Positions 19,098 through 27,079 of a stretch of 64,000 nucleotides of DNA are shown here, piece after piece. The stretch is from Galbibacter sp048266365 (GTDB lineage Bacteria > Bacteroidota > Bacteroidia > Flavobacteriales > Flavobacteriaceae): contig NZ_JBLWZP010000002.1 in the NCBI RefSeq assembly GCF_048266365.1, positions 496,001-560,000 of the forward strand, read 5' to 3'. A program made the position numbers and the translations under genes. Each line of letters begins with the position of its first letter. Position 1 is the stretch's first letter. The notes under the pieces were generated by a model. The model did not search any database and was not told the DNA's origin. It was given only the letters and a program-made list of their open reading frames with translations.

Positions 19098-20105
19098 ATG
19101 AAAATTAAAATATCCATAATTATACCGATTTATAACACTTCATCATTATTAAAAAGGTGTTTAGATTCTATACTCGACCAAACATTCCACGATATTGAAA
19201 TTCTGATGATCGATGATGGTTCTACAGATAACTCGAAAGAGATCTGTTTGCACTATCAAAATAATGATAGCCGTTTTAAATACTGGCACCAACCGAATAG
19301 TGGTGCATCTTCTGCTAGAAATAATGGCATTAGACGCGCTCAAGGCACATATATTTTATTTCTTGACAGTGATGATTATTTCGTCCCAAAAACCTGTGAA
19401 ATATGCTATGAAACAGCGGAAAAGTATAATTTAGATCTCCTTAATTTTGCGTACAACTATGTTAAAAACGGTGAAGCAACAGTAAACATTCCCTCATTTC
19501 CAAAAAATAAAATACTTGGTCACGAGCAAATTCTAGAACTTCTTAAAAAGAACACTTTACACAATAAATTTCTATGGTTTAGTTGGTCATATTGTTTCAG
19601 AACATCTTTTATAAAAGACAATGAGCTGCTATTTGATGAATCAGTCCTTCTGGGTAATGATTCGGATTTTAATATAAAATGCCTATTCCATACCAAGCAT
19701 GTTTATAGTATAAATGATGTGCTGTACTGTTATGTATACAATCCAGATTCGTTAACTCAAACCAAGTATCGCAAACAACTACTAGAACGGTATGTTACTC
19801 AATTTAATGGCAGAACAAAACTATATAGGAAATTTAATCTAACTGATAAGGAATACACCACGGATATCTCCCAAAATTATATAGAACACGCTTTGCTTGA
19901 ACTGATTTACAACGAGAAAAATAATCCAAACAAAGGTTCGCTGGCTAGCTATTTAAAAACCTTAAGACAAACAGAGATGTTTCAATTTTGTTCTAAAAAT
20001 TATTCATTTTCACAAAATTGTACACCCAAAAAGAAAATACTAACGTACCTATTCACAAAAAACCAAACCTTACTCCTAAGCTACATACTCAAATACGCAG
20101 CTTAA
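19098..20105 (+). CDS. Family 2 glycosyltransferase
   Basis: A 335-residue GT2 (GT-A fold) enzyme that transfers a sugar from a nucleotide donor. The N terminus KISIIIPIYNTSSLLKRCLDSILDQT and VLMIDDGSTDNS-like segment give the nucleotide-binding core, GASSARNNGIRRAQG is the conserved loop, and FLDSDDYF near residues 92-99 is the metal-binding D-x-D site. The C-terminal third is variable and probably binds the acceptor. There is no membrane span. It sits between susD and the hybrid regulator, an odd place for a biosynthetic enzyme, so it may be a recent insertion or serve O-glycosylation or lipopolysaccharide synthesis. Confidence 0.87.
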   Translation: MKIKISIIIPIYNTSSLLKRCLDSILDQTFHDIEILMIDDGSTDNSKEICLHYQNNDSRFKYWHQPNSGASSARNNGIRRAQGTYILFLDSDDYFVPKTCEICYETAEKYNLDLLNFAYNYVKNGEATVNIPSFPKNKILGHEQILELLKKNTLHNKFLWFSWSYCFRTSFIKDNELLFDESVLLGNDSDFNIKCLFHTKHVYSINDVLYCYVYNPDSLTQTKYRKQLLERYVTQFNGRTKLYRKFNLTDKEYTTDISQNYIEHALLELIYNEKNNPNKGSLASYLKTLRQTEMFQFCSKNYSFSQNCTPKKKILTYLFTKNQTLLLSYILKYAA

Positions 20106-20283
20106 TACGCGTAACATAAGCAATCCGTATACACCACGCTAAGCATTCGCAATTCACCAAAAGCAAAAACCCAGGCAATTCATAAGGATTCACCAAGGTC
20201 ATTGGTTGAGGATTGTTTCAAGGTATCCCAGTTGTAATATACTCGAGTATTTAAAGCCTATTTAGCCCTTAAAGCTAAATATC

Positions 20284-23200
20284 TTAACTCGCCATAGAGT
20301 CAACATAATCCTTTGGTACAGGAGTCTTTAAATGTATACTTTTGTATTCCTTAGGGGAACAACCATAAAACTCTTTAAAACTCGAAGAGAACTTAGATAC
20401 GTGTGAGAAGCCGGTGGCATAAGTTACCTCTGTCACACTTAGGTTTTTACTTGCCAATAAGTCAGCCGCCTGTTTGAGACGAATATTACGTACAAAGTCA
20501 CGTGTAGATTGATTGGTTAATTCCTTTAATTTTCTATACAGGTGAACCCTGCTAATACCTATTTCTTTTGCGATTTTTGCAACATTCAACTCAGGATTAT
20601 CCAAATTGTCATTAATATATTTGGTGACCCGCTCCATCAATTTCTCATCCGCAGATTTCATTTGAATAGGAGGCAATTGCCCCTCAGGCATCTGTTTACC
20701 TGAGTAGGTGTTTTTAAGCATCTCCCTGTTGTTAATGATATTTTTAACGGTCGTTTTTAAAATTGTGAGATTGAATGGTTTCGGCAAATAAGCATCTGCA
20801 CCAATATTCAATCCGAGAATATTGTCTTGTTCTCTAGATCTCGCAGTCAACAATATCACAGGAATATGGTTGACATTGATGTTTTTCTTAATTTTTCTAC
20901 ACAAACTCACCCCATCCATCTCCGGCATGGATACATCACTAATAATAAGATCAGGTGTTTGAGCCAGAATCATCGAGTATCCTAATTTACCATTACAGGC
21001 AACCATGACGTGGTAGTCATCGCTGAGCTCGCTAGAGAGATAATCTCGGATTTCCGCATCATCATCTATGACCAAAATTCGACTCTTACCCCTACCCTTA
21101 TAAGTTTCATTTTCTCTACCGGGTTCTGCTACAACATCTGCTGTTTCCTCTTCGATTTCAATTTCGGTTATCGATTCAGGTAAATCCATGGTGGTTATTT
21201 TGTGAACCACTTCTTTTTTAGGCTGCTCTGCAGACTCGCAATCTATCGGCAATTCCATGATCATAGTGCATCCAGCTTGATCTGTATTATTGATGGCGTA
21301 AATCTGGCCCTTGTGAAGATTGACGATGGAACGCGTTAAGTGCAAACCAATACCTGTACCCTCCTTGGGATGTAATTCAACTTTGTTAGAGCGATAAAAG
21401 CGATCAAATATCTTGTTCAAGTCATGCTCCGCAACCCCAATACCATTATCTTTTACTCCTATACGGAAACTTTCAACACCGTTACTAGCTGTAAAAGGTT
21501 CTAAAACAACGTCTATGGTTCCACCCTCTGGGGTAAACTTGAACGCATTAGAAAGTAAGTTTAGCAATGTCTTATCAAAATAATTTTGGTCAAGTATCAC
21601 GTTTAACTTAGGGACCTTGCTATGAAAATTTAGATTGACATTTTTAGTGCTTTTTTGATCTTCAAAAAGTGAACAGATATCTTCAATGAAACTTACCATA
21701 TCCACCATACGGTGTGTCAGCTGTATTTGACCTTGATCAATTTTCCGCATTTCCATAAGTTGGTTGATCAAATGAAGTATTCGCTCTGAATTTCGGTGCA
21801 TCACCCCATATACTCCTTGTCGATCTTGATCGTCGTCTGAGTTCATAAGAGTTTTTAAAGGGTTTAATATCAGAGATATAGGTGTTTTTATTTCATGAGA
21901 AATATTAGTAAAGAACTGTATTTTCGCTTCTTTAATTTGATTTTCATAGTGTTGCGCGCGTACTTTCTCACTAATTCTATGGCGTTGTCGCAACTGGCTT
22001 ATAACAACCCAACCGATACCTAATAACAAAAGGAAATAGATTGTCTTAGCAGCAATTGTTCCATACCATGGTGGACGAACGATCACAGTGAAGGCTTTTA
22101 CATCAGAAAATGCCCCCAATTCCTTAGCCTTTACTCTAATGGTATACTGATCAGGAACCATATCTGTAAAACGTATGGTATTGGTACCCTGTTGAAGACT
22201 TACCCAAGGGGAATCATTTATCGCATAATAATAAGTAAGTCGTTGTGGATCCATAAAATTACTAGGGGCAAACTCCATAGTAAAGGTATTGTCATTATTT
22301 CCCAAGGAAAGCATATCGGCCATTAAAATACCTGAATCCAAAATGGGTTTACCGTTAGAGCGTGTTGTTGCATTGATTTGTTTATTATCAATATAAAGGG
22401 CGGTCATACGAATCTCTGGAACCATCCCCTGTTCAGTAATTTGATTTGGATCAAAAAAGGATATGCCATTAATACCTCCAAAATAAACGGATTTGTGGTT
22501 GTCAATGGTTACCGCACTCTTATTAAATTCATTTCCTTGCAGCCCATCATTAAAGTAAAAATTTGTGAAATTCAGATCCTTGGTGTTGAATTTAGAAATA
22601 CCGCGATGTGTGCTTAACCAAAGGTTCCCATTGTCCACTTCCTGTATGGCGCATACCACATTACTAGGCAACCCATCATCTGTTGAGAAATTTTGAAGAT
22701 CCCAACTATCTTTAGGTTTAAAGTACAATCCTTCTGAGGTTCCAATCCAAACATTGCCGTGATCGTCTTGGTGCAGCGCATATACAATTTTACGGCCCAA
22801 CACATGATTGATTCCTTCATCAAAAATAAAACTGTTCGTATTTAAATCCAAGCAACTAAGACCGTTGTAGGTTCCTATATACAATTTATTATCCGGGGTA
22901 TAAAGCAAGGTATTTATCCAATTATTTTGCATATAGTCCTCAGGGTTATTGGCCAAACCAAAGGCTTCACCAATGTTGCGCTCGACAACCTCACCACTCT
23001 TGAGATCCATGGAAAAAAGCCCGGAACCCATGGATCCTATCCATAAGTTCTTATCGCCGTCTTCGGTCAAGGTAAAGATACGATCGACCTTGTTGCCCTT
23101 ACTATCCGAAATAGGGTTGTCAAATTTAAAGGTATCGGACTGTTTCTGATAAGATCCTAGCCCGCTTAAATATGTACCCGTCCAGATACCTCCTTCGGAA

Positions 23201-24498
23201 TCCTCGTAGACACACATAATGCTCGTGGACTCTTTGGTTAAATAATGCTTGATTAAATTATGATCTGCATCCAATTTATAGATCCCATCTCCATCAGTAC
23301 CAACCCACATCACCCCAGAACTATCTCTTTCTTTCTGTAGTGCAGTAATACTATTGGATCCGATGGTGTTTTTATTGATAGACTGATAGCCAATATATTT
23401 GAAGTTATTCGGTTTAAATGGAATCAGCGCGATACCTTTTTGATAGATACCCAGCCAGAGATTCTCAGAGTTATCCATGATGATGGAGTGCACCTTAGAT
23501 TTGGCAAAATCAAATTTGTTAATCCCTAAGGACAAATCTGTAAAAGTTTCAGTTTTAGGATTAAATACCTTCATTCCATTGTTGTCAGTACCTACGTAAA
23601 TCCTATTTGAGTCTACAACATATAAGTCCTTTATAGCCAAGTGACAGCTCGTATAAGGGATCTTCTCGAAGCCTTTCTCCTGAGATACGAATCGGAATAA
23701 GCCCTCATTGAGTTTTCCGATATAAATATTTCCATTTTCAGCCTGAACAATACTAGATAAATTAGACTCTGATTCATTTTCGTAGAGAAAATGCAAGGCG
23801 TAAGGATTAGAATCGCTTGGTTTGCAATACAGTCCATTATCCTGAGTCATCACCCATAAGCGTTGTTGTCGGTCTTCAAATATCTCTTGTATAAACTCAG
23901 AATAGATGACCTCCTCTATCTTACCCACATACATGTTTTGCTTATCTTTTACCAATCGGTAAATTCCACTTCCTGAAGTCCCTATAAGTATGTCACCATT
24001 ATTGCGCTCTACCATTGTGGTCACGTGCGGTTGCATCTGCTTTCCTTGCGAATCATACATCGGAATTTCATGGAAACGCTGGGTAGTATAATCGTAATAC
24101 TGCAGTCCATTAAAATAACCAATTAAAAGGGTCTGGTCAGCTAGTTGATACATATCCCTTACATAATTGTGCAAAATGGATGTAGAATCTTCAGCCTTAT
24201 GATTGAATTTTTCAACCTTAGCACCATCCAAGCGATTAAGTCCATCTTCTGTTGCCACCCATATAAGCCCCCTATCATCCTCGAACACTTGATTGATCAG
24301 TGTACTCGATAATTTATTGTCTGTAGAGAAAAATCGCGCTGTTTGAGCATACCCATTGACAAGGGTACTTCCCAAAAGAATTGTAAAAAGAGTAAGATGG
24401 AATTTTTTGAGGTTAGGTCGGAAAATTCGGGTGTTAGCCCCCAAATTAAAGCCAGACCACAAAATGCGATCTAATTTAAGTATAATGAAAGCGTTCAT
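20284..24498 (-). CDS. Hybrid two-component system sensor/regulator (HTCS)
   Basis: A 1404-residue one-protein signalling system that senses glycan fragments in the periplasm and activates the adjacent utilisation genes. In order: a signal segment around residues 31-52 (FTILLGSTLVNGYAQ), two seven-bladed propeller regions made of repeats such as VFEDDRGLIWVATEDGLNRL and WIGTSEGLYF (about 55-700), a Y_Y_Y domain (about 730-815), a membrane span (IAAKTIYFLLLLGIGWVVISQL), HisKA with the phospho-acceptor His-868 in FFTNISHEIKTPIS, an ATPase domain with NLLSNAFKFTPEGG, a receiver domain with Asp-1188 in ISDVSMPEMDG, and a C-terminal AraC HTH. The start is uncertain: about 30 residues precede the signal segment. 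Confidence 0.95.
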   Translation of the reverse strand: MNAFIILKLDRILWSGFNLGANTRIFRPNLKKFHLTLFTILLGSTLVNGYAQTARFFSTDNKLSSTLINQVFEDDRGLIWVATEDGLNRLDGAKVEKFNHKAEDSTSILHNYVRDMYQLADQTLLIGYFNGLQYYDYTTQRFHEIPMYDSQGKQMQPHVTTMVERNNGDILIGTSGSGIYRLVKDKQNMYVGKIEEVIYSEFIQEIFEDRQQRLWVMTQDNGLYCKPSDSNPYALHFLYENESESNLSSIVQAENGNIYIGKLNEGLFRFVSQEKGFEKIPYTSCHLAIKDLYVVDSNRIYVGTDNNGMKVFNPKTETFTDLSLGINKFDFAKSKVHSIIMDNSENLWLGIYQKGIALIPFKPNNFKYIGYQSINKNTIGSNSITALQKERDSSGVMWVGTDGDGIYKLDADHNLIKHYLTKESTSIMCVYEDSEGGIWTGTYLSGLGSYQKQSDTFKFDNPISDSKGNKVDRIFTLTEDGDKNLWIGSMGSGLFSMDLKSGEVVERNIGEAFGLANNPEDYMQNNWINTLLYTPDNKLYIGTYNGLSCLDLNTNSFIFDEGINHVLGRKIVYALHQDDHGNVWIGTSEGLYFKPKDSWDLQNFSTDDGLPSNVVCAIQEVDNGNLWLSTHRGISKFNTKDLNFTNFYFNDGLQGNEFNKSAVTIDNHKSVYFGGINGISFFDPNQITEQGMVPEIRMTALYIDNKQINATTRSNGKPILDSGILMADMLSLGNNDNTFTMEFAPSNFMDPQRLTYYYAINDSPWVSLQQGTNTIRFTDMVPDQYTIRVKAKELGAFSDVKAFTVIVRPPWYGTIAAKTIYFLLLLGIGWVVISQLRQRHRISEKVRAQHYENQIKEAKIQFFTNISHEIKTPISLILNPLKTLMNSDDDQDRQGVYGVMHRNSERILHLINQLMEMRKIDQGQIQLTHRMVDMVSFIEDICSLFEDQKSTKNVNLNFHSKVPKLNVILDQNYFDKTLLNLLSNAFKFTPEGGTIDVVLEPFTASNGVESFRIGVKDNGIGVAEHDLNKIFDRFYRSNKVELHPKEGTGIGLHLTRSIVNLHKGQIYAINNTDQAGCTMIMELPIDCESAEQPKKEVVHKITTMDLPESITEIEIEEETADVVAEPGRENETYKGRGKSRILVIDDDAEIRDYLSSELSDDYHVMVACNGKLGYSMILAQTPDLIISDVSMPEMDGVSLCRKIKKNINVNHIPVILLTARSREQDNILGLNIGADAYLPKPFNLTILKTTVKNIINNREMLKNTYSGKQMPEGQLPPIQMKSADEKLMERVTKYINDNLDNPELNVAKIAKEIGISRVHLYRKLKELTNQSTRDFVRNIRLKQAADLLASKNLSVTEVTYATGFSHVSKFSSSFKEFYGCSPKEYKSIHLKTPVPKDYVDSMAS

Positions 24499-24591
24499 GG
24501 TTGTTAGTTTGTTACAAAATCAGCGGAAATGGCCATTTCAATCGTTTGCGGGGTTCAATCAACATTAAAAAAATATATAACCCACGACTAA

Positions 24592-24599
24592 CAAATGTA
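24592..24599 (-). promoter_or_regulatory. Candidate -7 element upstream of the HTCS gene
   Basis: The minus strand reads TACATTTG, an exact TAnnTTTG match, about 94 bases before the HTCS start codon. No TTG at the usual -33 spacing is visible, so this is a weak call. Confidence 0.35.
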
Positions 24600-24865
24600 C
24601 TTTAGGCAATTAACACTAATTTCTAATAGTTAATTTGACTACAAGGTAATCTTTAAAATTTATAATTCACAATAAATTATCAAAAAATAACAAAATTCGC
24701 AGTCTCGCCCCTATTATTGTTGATGTTAAGACAACAAAACTACATTATTAATACTTTTATAAAGGTGATTAGCACTTTAATGGTAAAAAAACCATGTTGT
24801 GTATCATAACAGTAAAGGATGGTAACGTAAAAACCCTTTAAACATTGAAACTTTGGCTACTTTTG

Positions 24866-25014
24866 AATTATAAGATTTAAACAAAGAGATTAATAAAATA
24901 ATCCAACCAATACTTTTGAAGCATTAAAATTTTTACTGGAGTTTGTTAGTTTGAATCTAGTAAATTATTAGCTAGTTTGATTGAAAGACTGCCTCACAAG
25001 GGCAGTCTTTTTTT
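24866..25014 (+). ncRNA. Candidate small RNA ending at the orphan terminator
   Basis: The only plus-strand transcription signals in this gap are two TACTTTTG elements and the terminator hairpin. A transcript starting after either element would be about 95-145 bases, contain no credible coding frame and end at the T run. It lies in the glycan-utilisation locus, where regulatory RNAs are known in Bacteroides species. No homology to a named RNA family was recognised, and neither promoter has a clear -33 TTG. Confidence 0.3.
24984..25014 (+). terminator. Orphan intrinsic terminator
   Basis: A perfect 10-bp stem, AAAGACTGCC with GGCAGTCTTT (24984-24993 and 25001-25010), a 7-base loop and a run of seven T. 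It has textbook form on the plus strand. On the minus strand the run after the stem is not T-rich. It ends no recognised gene. Confidence 0.85.
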
Positions 25015-25330
25015 GTGTTTTCTATTACTAACATCATCTTATTACCTAGAAATTACTACGACCTATAGTCAAGGTATTAAAATCAAGAACTATTACCTGA
25101 CTGAACTAGTATTTCGATACGGTCAACTTGGTAATACCAAAATAATAGTGGATTGTAAAGCAGACAAAAATTCTTAAAAGGAGATATGTAAGGCCGGCGC
25201 CGATGAGATCCATAAGATATGGAATCCTATTGGGCATACACTATAAGACAAACTGTTATAAGGATAGACCATACAATAGTATGTCCTAGTGAAAAGTAAA
25301 GCAGCTATTACTGCTACTGTACTTCGGTAG

Positions 25331-26890
25331 TTAATTCTTTATTTTGAAGTAATCGAAATCTACAGTTCCACCTACATGCCGGGTGGCATAATTAAACAAC
25401 CCAAAGCGATATCCCATAAAGTGAGTGAGCGTATATCTCATTTTAAGAAGCTCGCCAATGGCTTCCCATGAATTTCCATCGAGGCTGTAATAAAACTTGG
25501 CCTGATCTTTCATCCCTGTATAATCGCATACCGCTTTCAAGTACACTTGGGATCCTTTCTGAAGTGGAATTTTTTCTTTAATGGTCTCTTTGCCACCTTC
25601 ATTAACAGCATAAACGATGTAAGTCTTGTTTTTTTCTTTTTTAACACCTACATATCCAAAGTACTCCGCAAGTAAAACCAATCCGGCTAGGTCTCCGCTT
25701 TTCATATTAGAAAAAGTAATGGAGGTTTCTCCCTGACTTGTAGGGCCAAAAGTTCTTTGCGTAAGGGTATTTCGTGCAGCTACAACACTACTATCGAGTC
25801 GGATTGTTTTAAGTCTTAAATAGCCAGGACGTTCTGTAAGTGACCAATTGGAATTAACAGGGTTATGGTTCCACTGCCAAACTAGAGGTAAAGCTGCCTC
25901 TGCTGCAGCACGCTTGAAGTCATCACTACCAACCACTCCAGGAATCAAACCTTTACGCTGTGGAAGGTCAAGTGACTGTGGTACTTTACCATCTACACCT
26001 ATAATTGGCCAACCATCTTCCCAGGTCACAGGTACCAAATACGGAATTCTACCAACAGCACCATTGTCTTTGAACAAAAAGGCATACCAATCACCTTCTG
26101 GGGTATCTACTAGACCTCCTTGAGCGACACCTCGATCCTGAAAGCTTAAACGGCCTTCATATGGACCGGTAATATTGTCAGCTCTATGAACAACTACAGT
26201 TCGCATACCGCCTCTAGGCCAAGTAATGTCAAATAGGTAATACTTCCCATGAACCTTAAAGAGCTGAGATCCTTCGGCGCCAAGCATAATATTTGGTCCA
26301 GCCGGCGCAGATGCATTTTCAATTAATACGCGGTCTGTACCTGGTATAATTCCTGTGAGATCTGTTTTAAGCTCTACGATATTAAGTCTTCCATTGCCAT
26401 AAATCATATAGACCTTTCCCTTATCGAAAACTAGACTGTTATCATGTAAACTAGGACTAAATGATTTTTCACTCCATTGATCTGACTCTATATCCTTGGT
26501 ATAATAAATATGTGTTTTACCAGTGGTAGAAGAGAATGTAGAAACGTAAAACATCCCGTCGTGATAACGAAGGCTACTTGCCCATGACCCTTTACCATAA
26601 GCATTCTTACCATTTTCCATATTTAAGGCATCATTCTCTTCCAAGCGATCGTATGCATAAGACACCAGCTCCCAATTCACCAAATCTGTAGATTTCATGA
26701 TTGGAACCCCTGGACTCATATGCATGGTCGTACTACTCATGTAATAGTTATCACCTACTCGGATCATTGAGACATCCGGAACATCTGCATGAATGATGGG
26801 GTTTTTTGCTTTGGACTGTCCAAAAGTGGCAACACTAATTGTCAAACCTATAAGAAGTAAAAAAAATGACCGATACATATCTTTATACAT
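25331..26890 (-). CDS. Glycoside hydrolase family 43
   Basis: A 519-residue secreted GH43 enzyme, likely a beta-xylosidase or alpha-L-arabinofuranosidase that trims side chains of plant or algal glycans. The signal peptide ends at VATFGQ; an alternative ATG lies at 26878. The five-bladed propeller (about 28-310) begins NPIIHADVPDVSMIRVGDNYY, with Asp-39 the likely base, and Glu-206 in GAEGSQLF the likely acid. The C-terminal part (about 335-519) is the beta-sandwich usually attached to GH43, ending HVGGTVDFDYFKI. It shares the minus strand with the HTCS gene and is the only catalytic enzyme of this locus, so it defines the best guess at substrate: xylan- or arabinose-containing oligosaccharides. 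Confidence 0.9.
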   Translation of the reverse strand: MYKDMYRSFFLLLIGLTISVATFGQSKAKNPIIHADVPDVSMIRVGDNYYMSSTTMHMSPGVPIMKSTDLVNWELVSYAYDRLEENDALNMENGKNAYGKGSWASSLRYHDGMFYVSTFSSTTGKTHIYYTKDIESDQWSEKSFSPSLHDNSLVFDKGKVYMIYGNGRLNIVELKTDLTGIIPGTDRVLIENASAPAGPNIMLGAEGSQLFKVHGKYYLFDITWPRGGMRTVVVHRADNITGPYEGRLSFQDRGVAQGGLVDTPEGDWYAFLFKDNGAVGRIPYLVPVTWEDGWPIIGVDGKVPQSLDLPQRKGLIPGVVGSDDFKRAAAEAALPLVWQWNHNPVNSNWSLTERPGYLRLKTIRLDSSVVAARNTLTQRTFGPTSQGETSITFSNMKSGDLAGLVLLAEYFGYVGVKKEKNKTYIVYAVNEGGKETIKEKIPLQKGSQVYLKAVCDYTGMKDQAKFYYSLDGNSWEAIGELLKMRYTLTHFMGYRFGLFNYATRHVGGTVDFDYFKIKN

Positions 26891-26930
26891 TAAAATCGTT
26901 ATACCATTCAGGCGTCGAGCCGAACAACTT

Positions 26931-26938
26931 CAAATATA
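26931..26938 (-). promoter_or_regulatory. Candidate -7 element for the GH43 gene
   Basis: The minus strand reads TATATTTG 41 bases upstream of the GH43 start, an exact TAnnTTTG match. A TTG occurs upstream but at 12 rather than about 19 bases, so the -33 part is not convincing. Confidence 0.45.
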
Positions 26939-27015
26939 AATGCTAGAATTCAATTAATTGGTGTATTTGATACATTTATTTTTATTTCATCAATAAATCA
27001 CTCATATTCAGGGAT

Positions 27016-27050
27016 AAAAAAAACTGCAGAGTTTCCCCTGCAGCTTTTTA
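27016..27050 (-). terminator. Intrinsic terminator after carB
   Basis: CTGCAG (27024-27029 and 27038-27043) forms a 6-bp stem around an 8-base loop, flanked by A7 on the left and T5 on the right, so it can act on both strands. On the minus strand it follows the carB stop by about 36 bases. Confidence 0.75.
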
Positions 27051-27079
27051 TAATTTGTGAGATCGAAAAGATCTACATT

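Larger units (their letters stand above)
24499..25330. other. 832-base intergenic region with an orphan terminator
   Basis: The longest gene-free stretch of the window, between the HTCS gene and the GH43 gene, both on the minus strand. It contains two plus-strand TACTTTTG elements (24858-24865 and 24911-24918), each an exact TAnnTTTG match, and a strong plus-strand terminator at 24984-25014, although no plus-strand gene precedes it. A 66-codon frame from 24977 crosses that terminator and is not credible. The part 25180-25330 shows no feature. Confidence 0.5.

Noticed and set aside
20260..20280. ATTTAGC/GCTAAAT hairpin just after the HTCS stop as a terminator
   Set aside because: The stem is short and AT-rich and no T run follows on the minus strand; support is too weak to list.
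24977..25177. A 66-codon plus-strand frame in the PUL gap
   Set aside because: Its first codons lie across the perfect terminator hairpin, there is no ribosome site, and the translation resembles no family.
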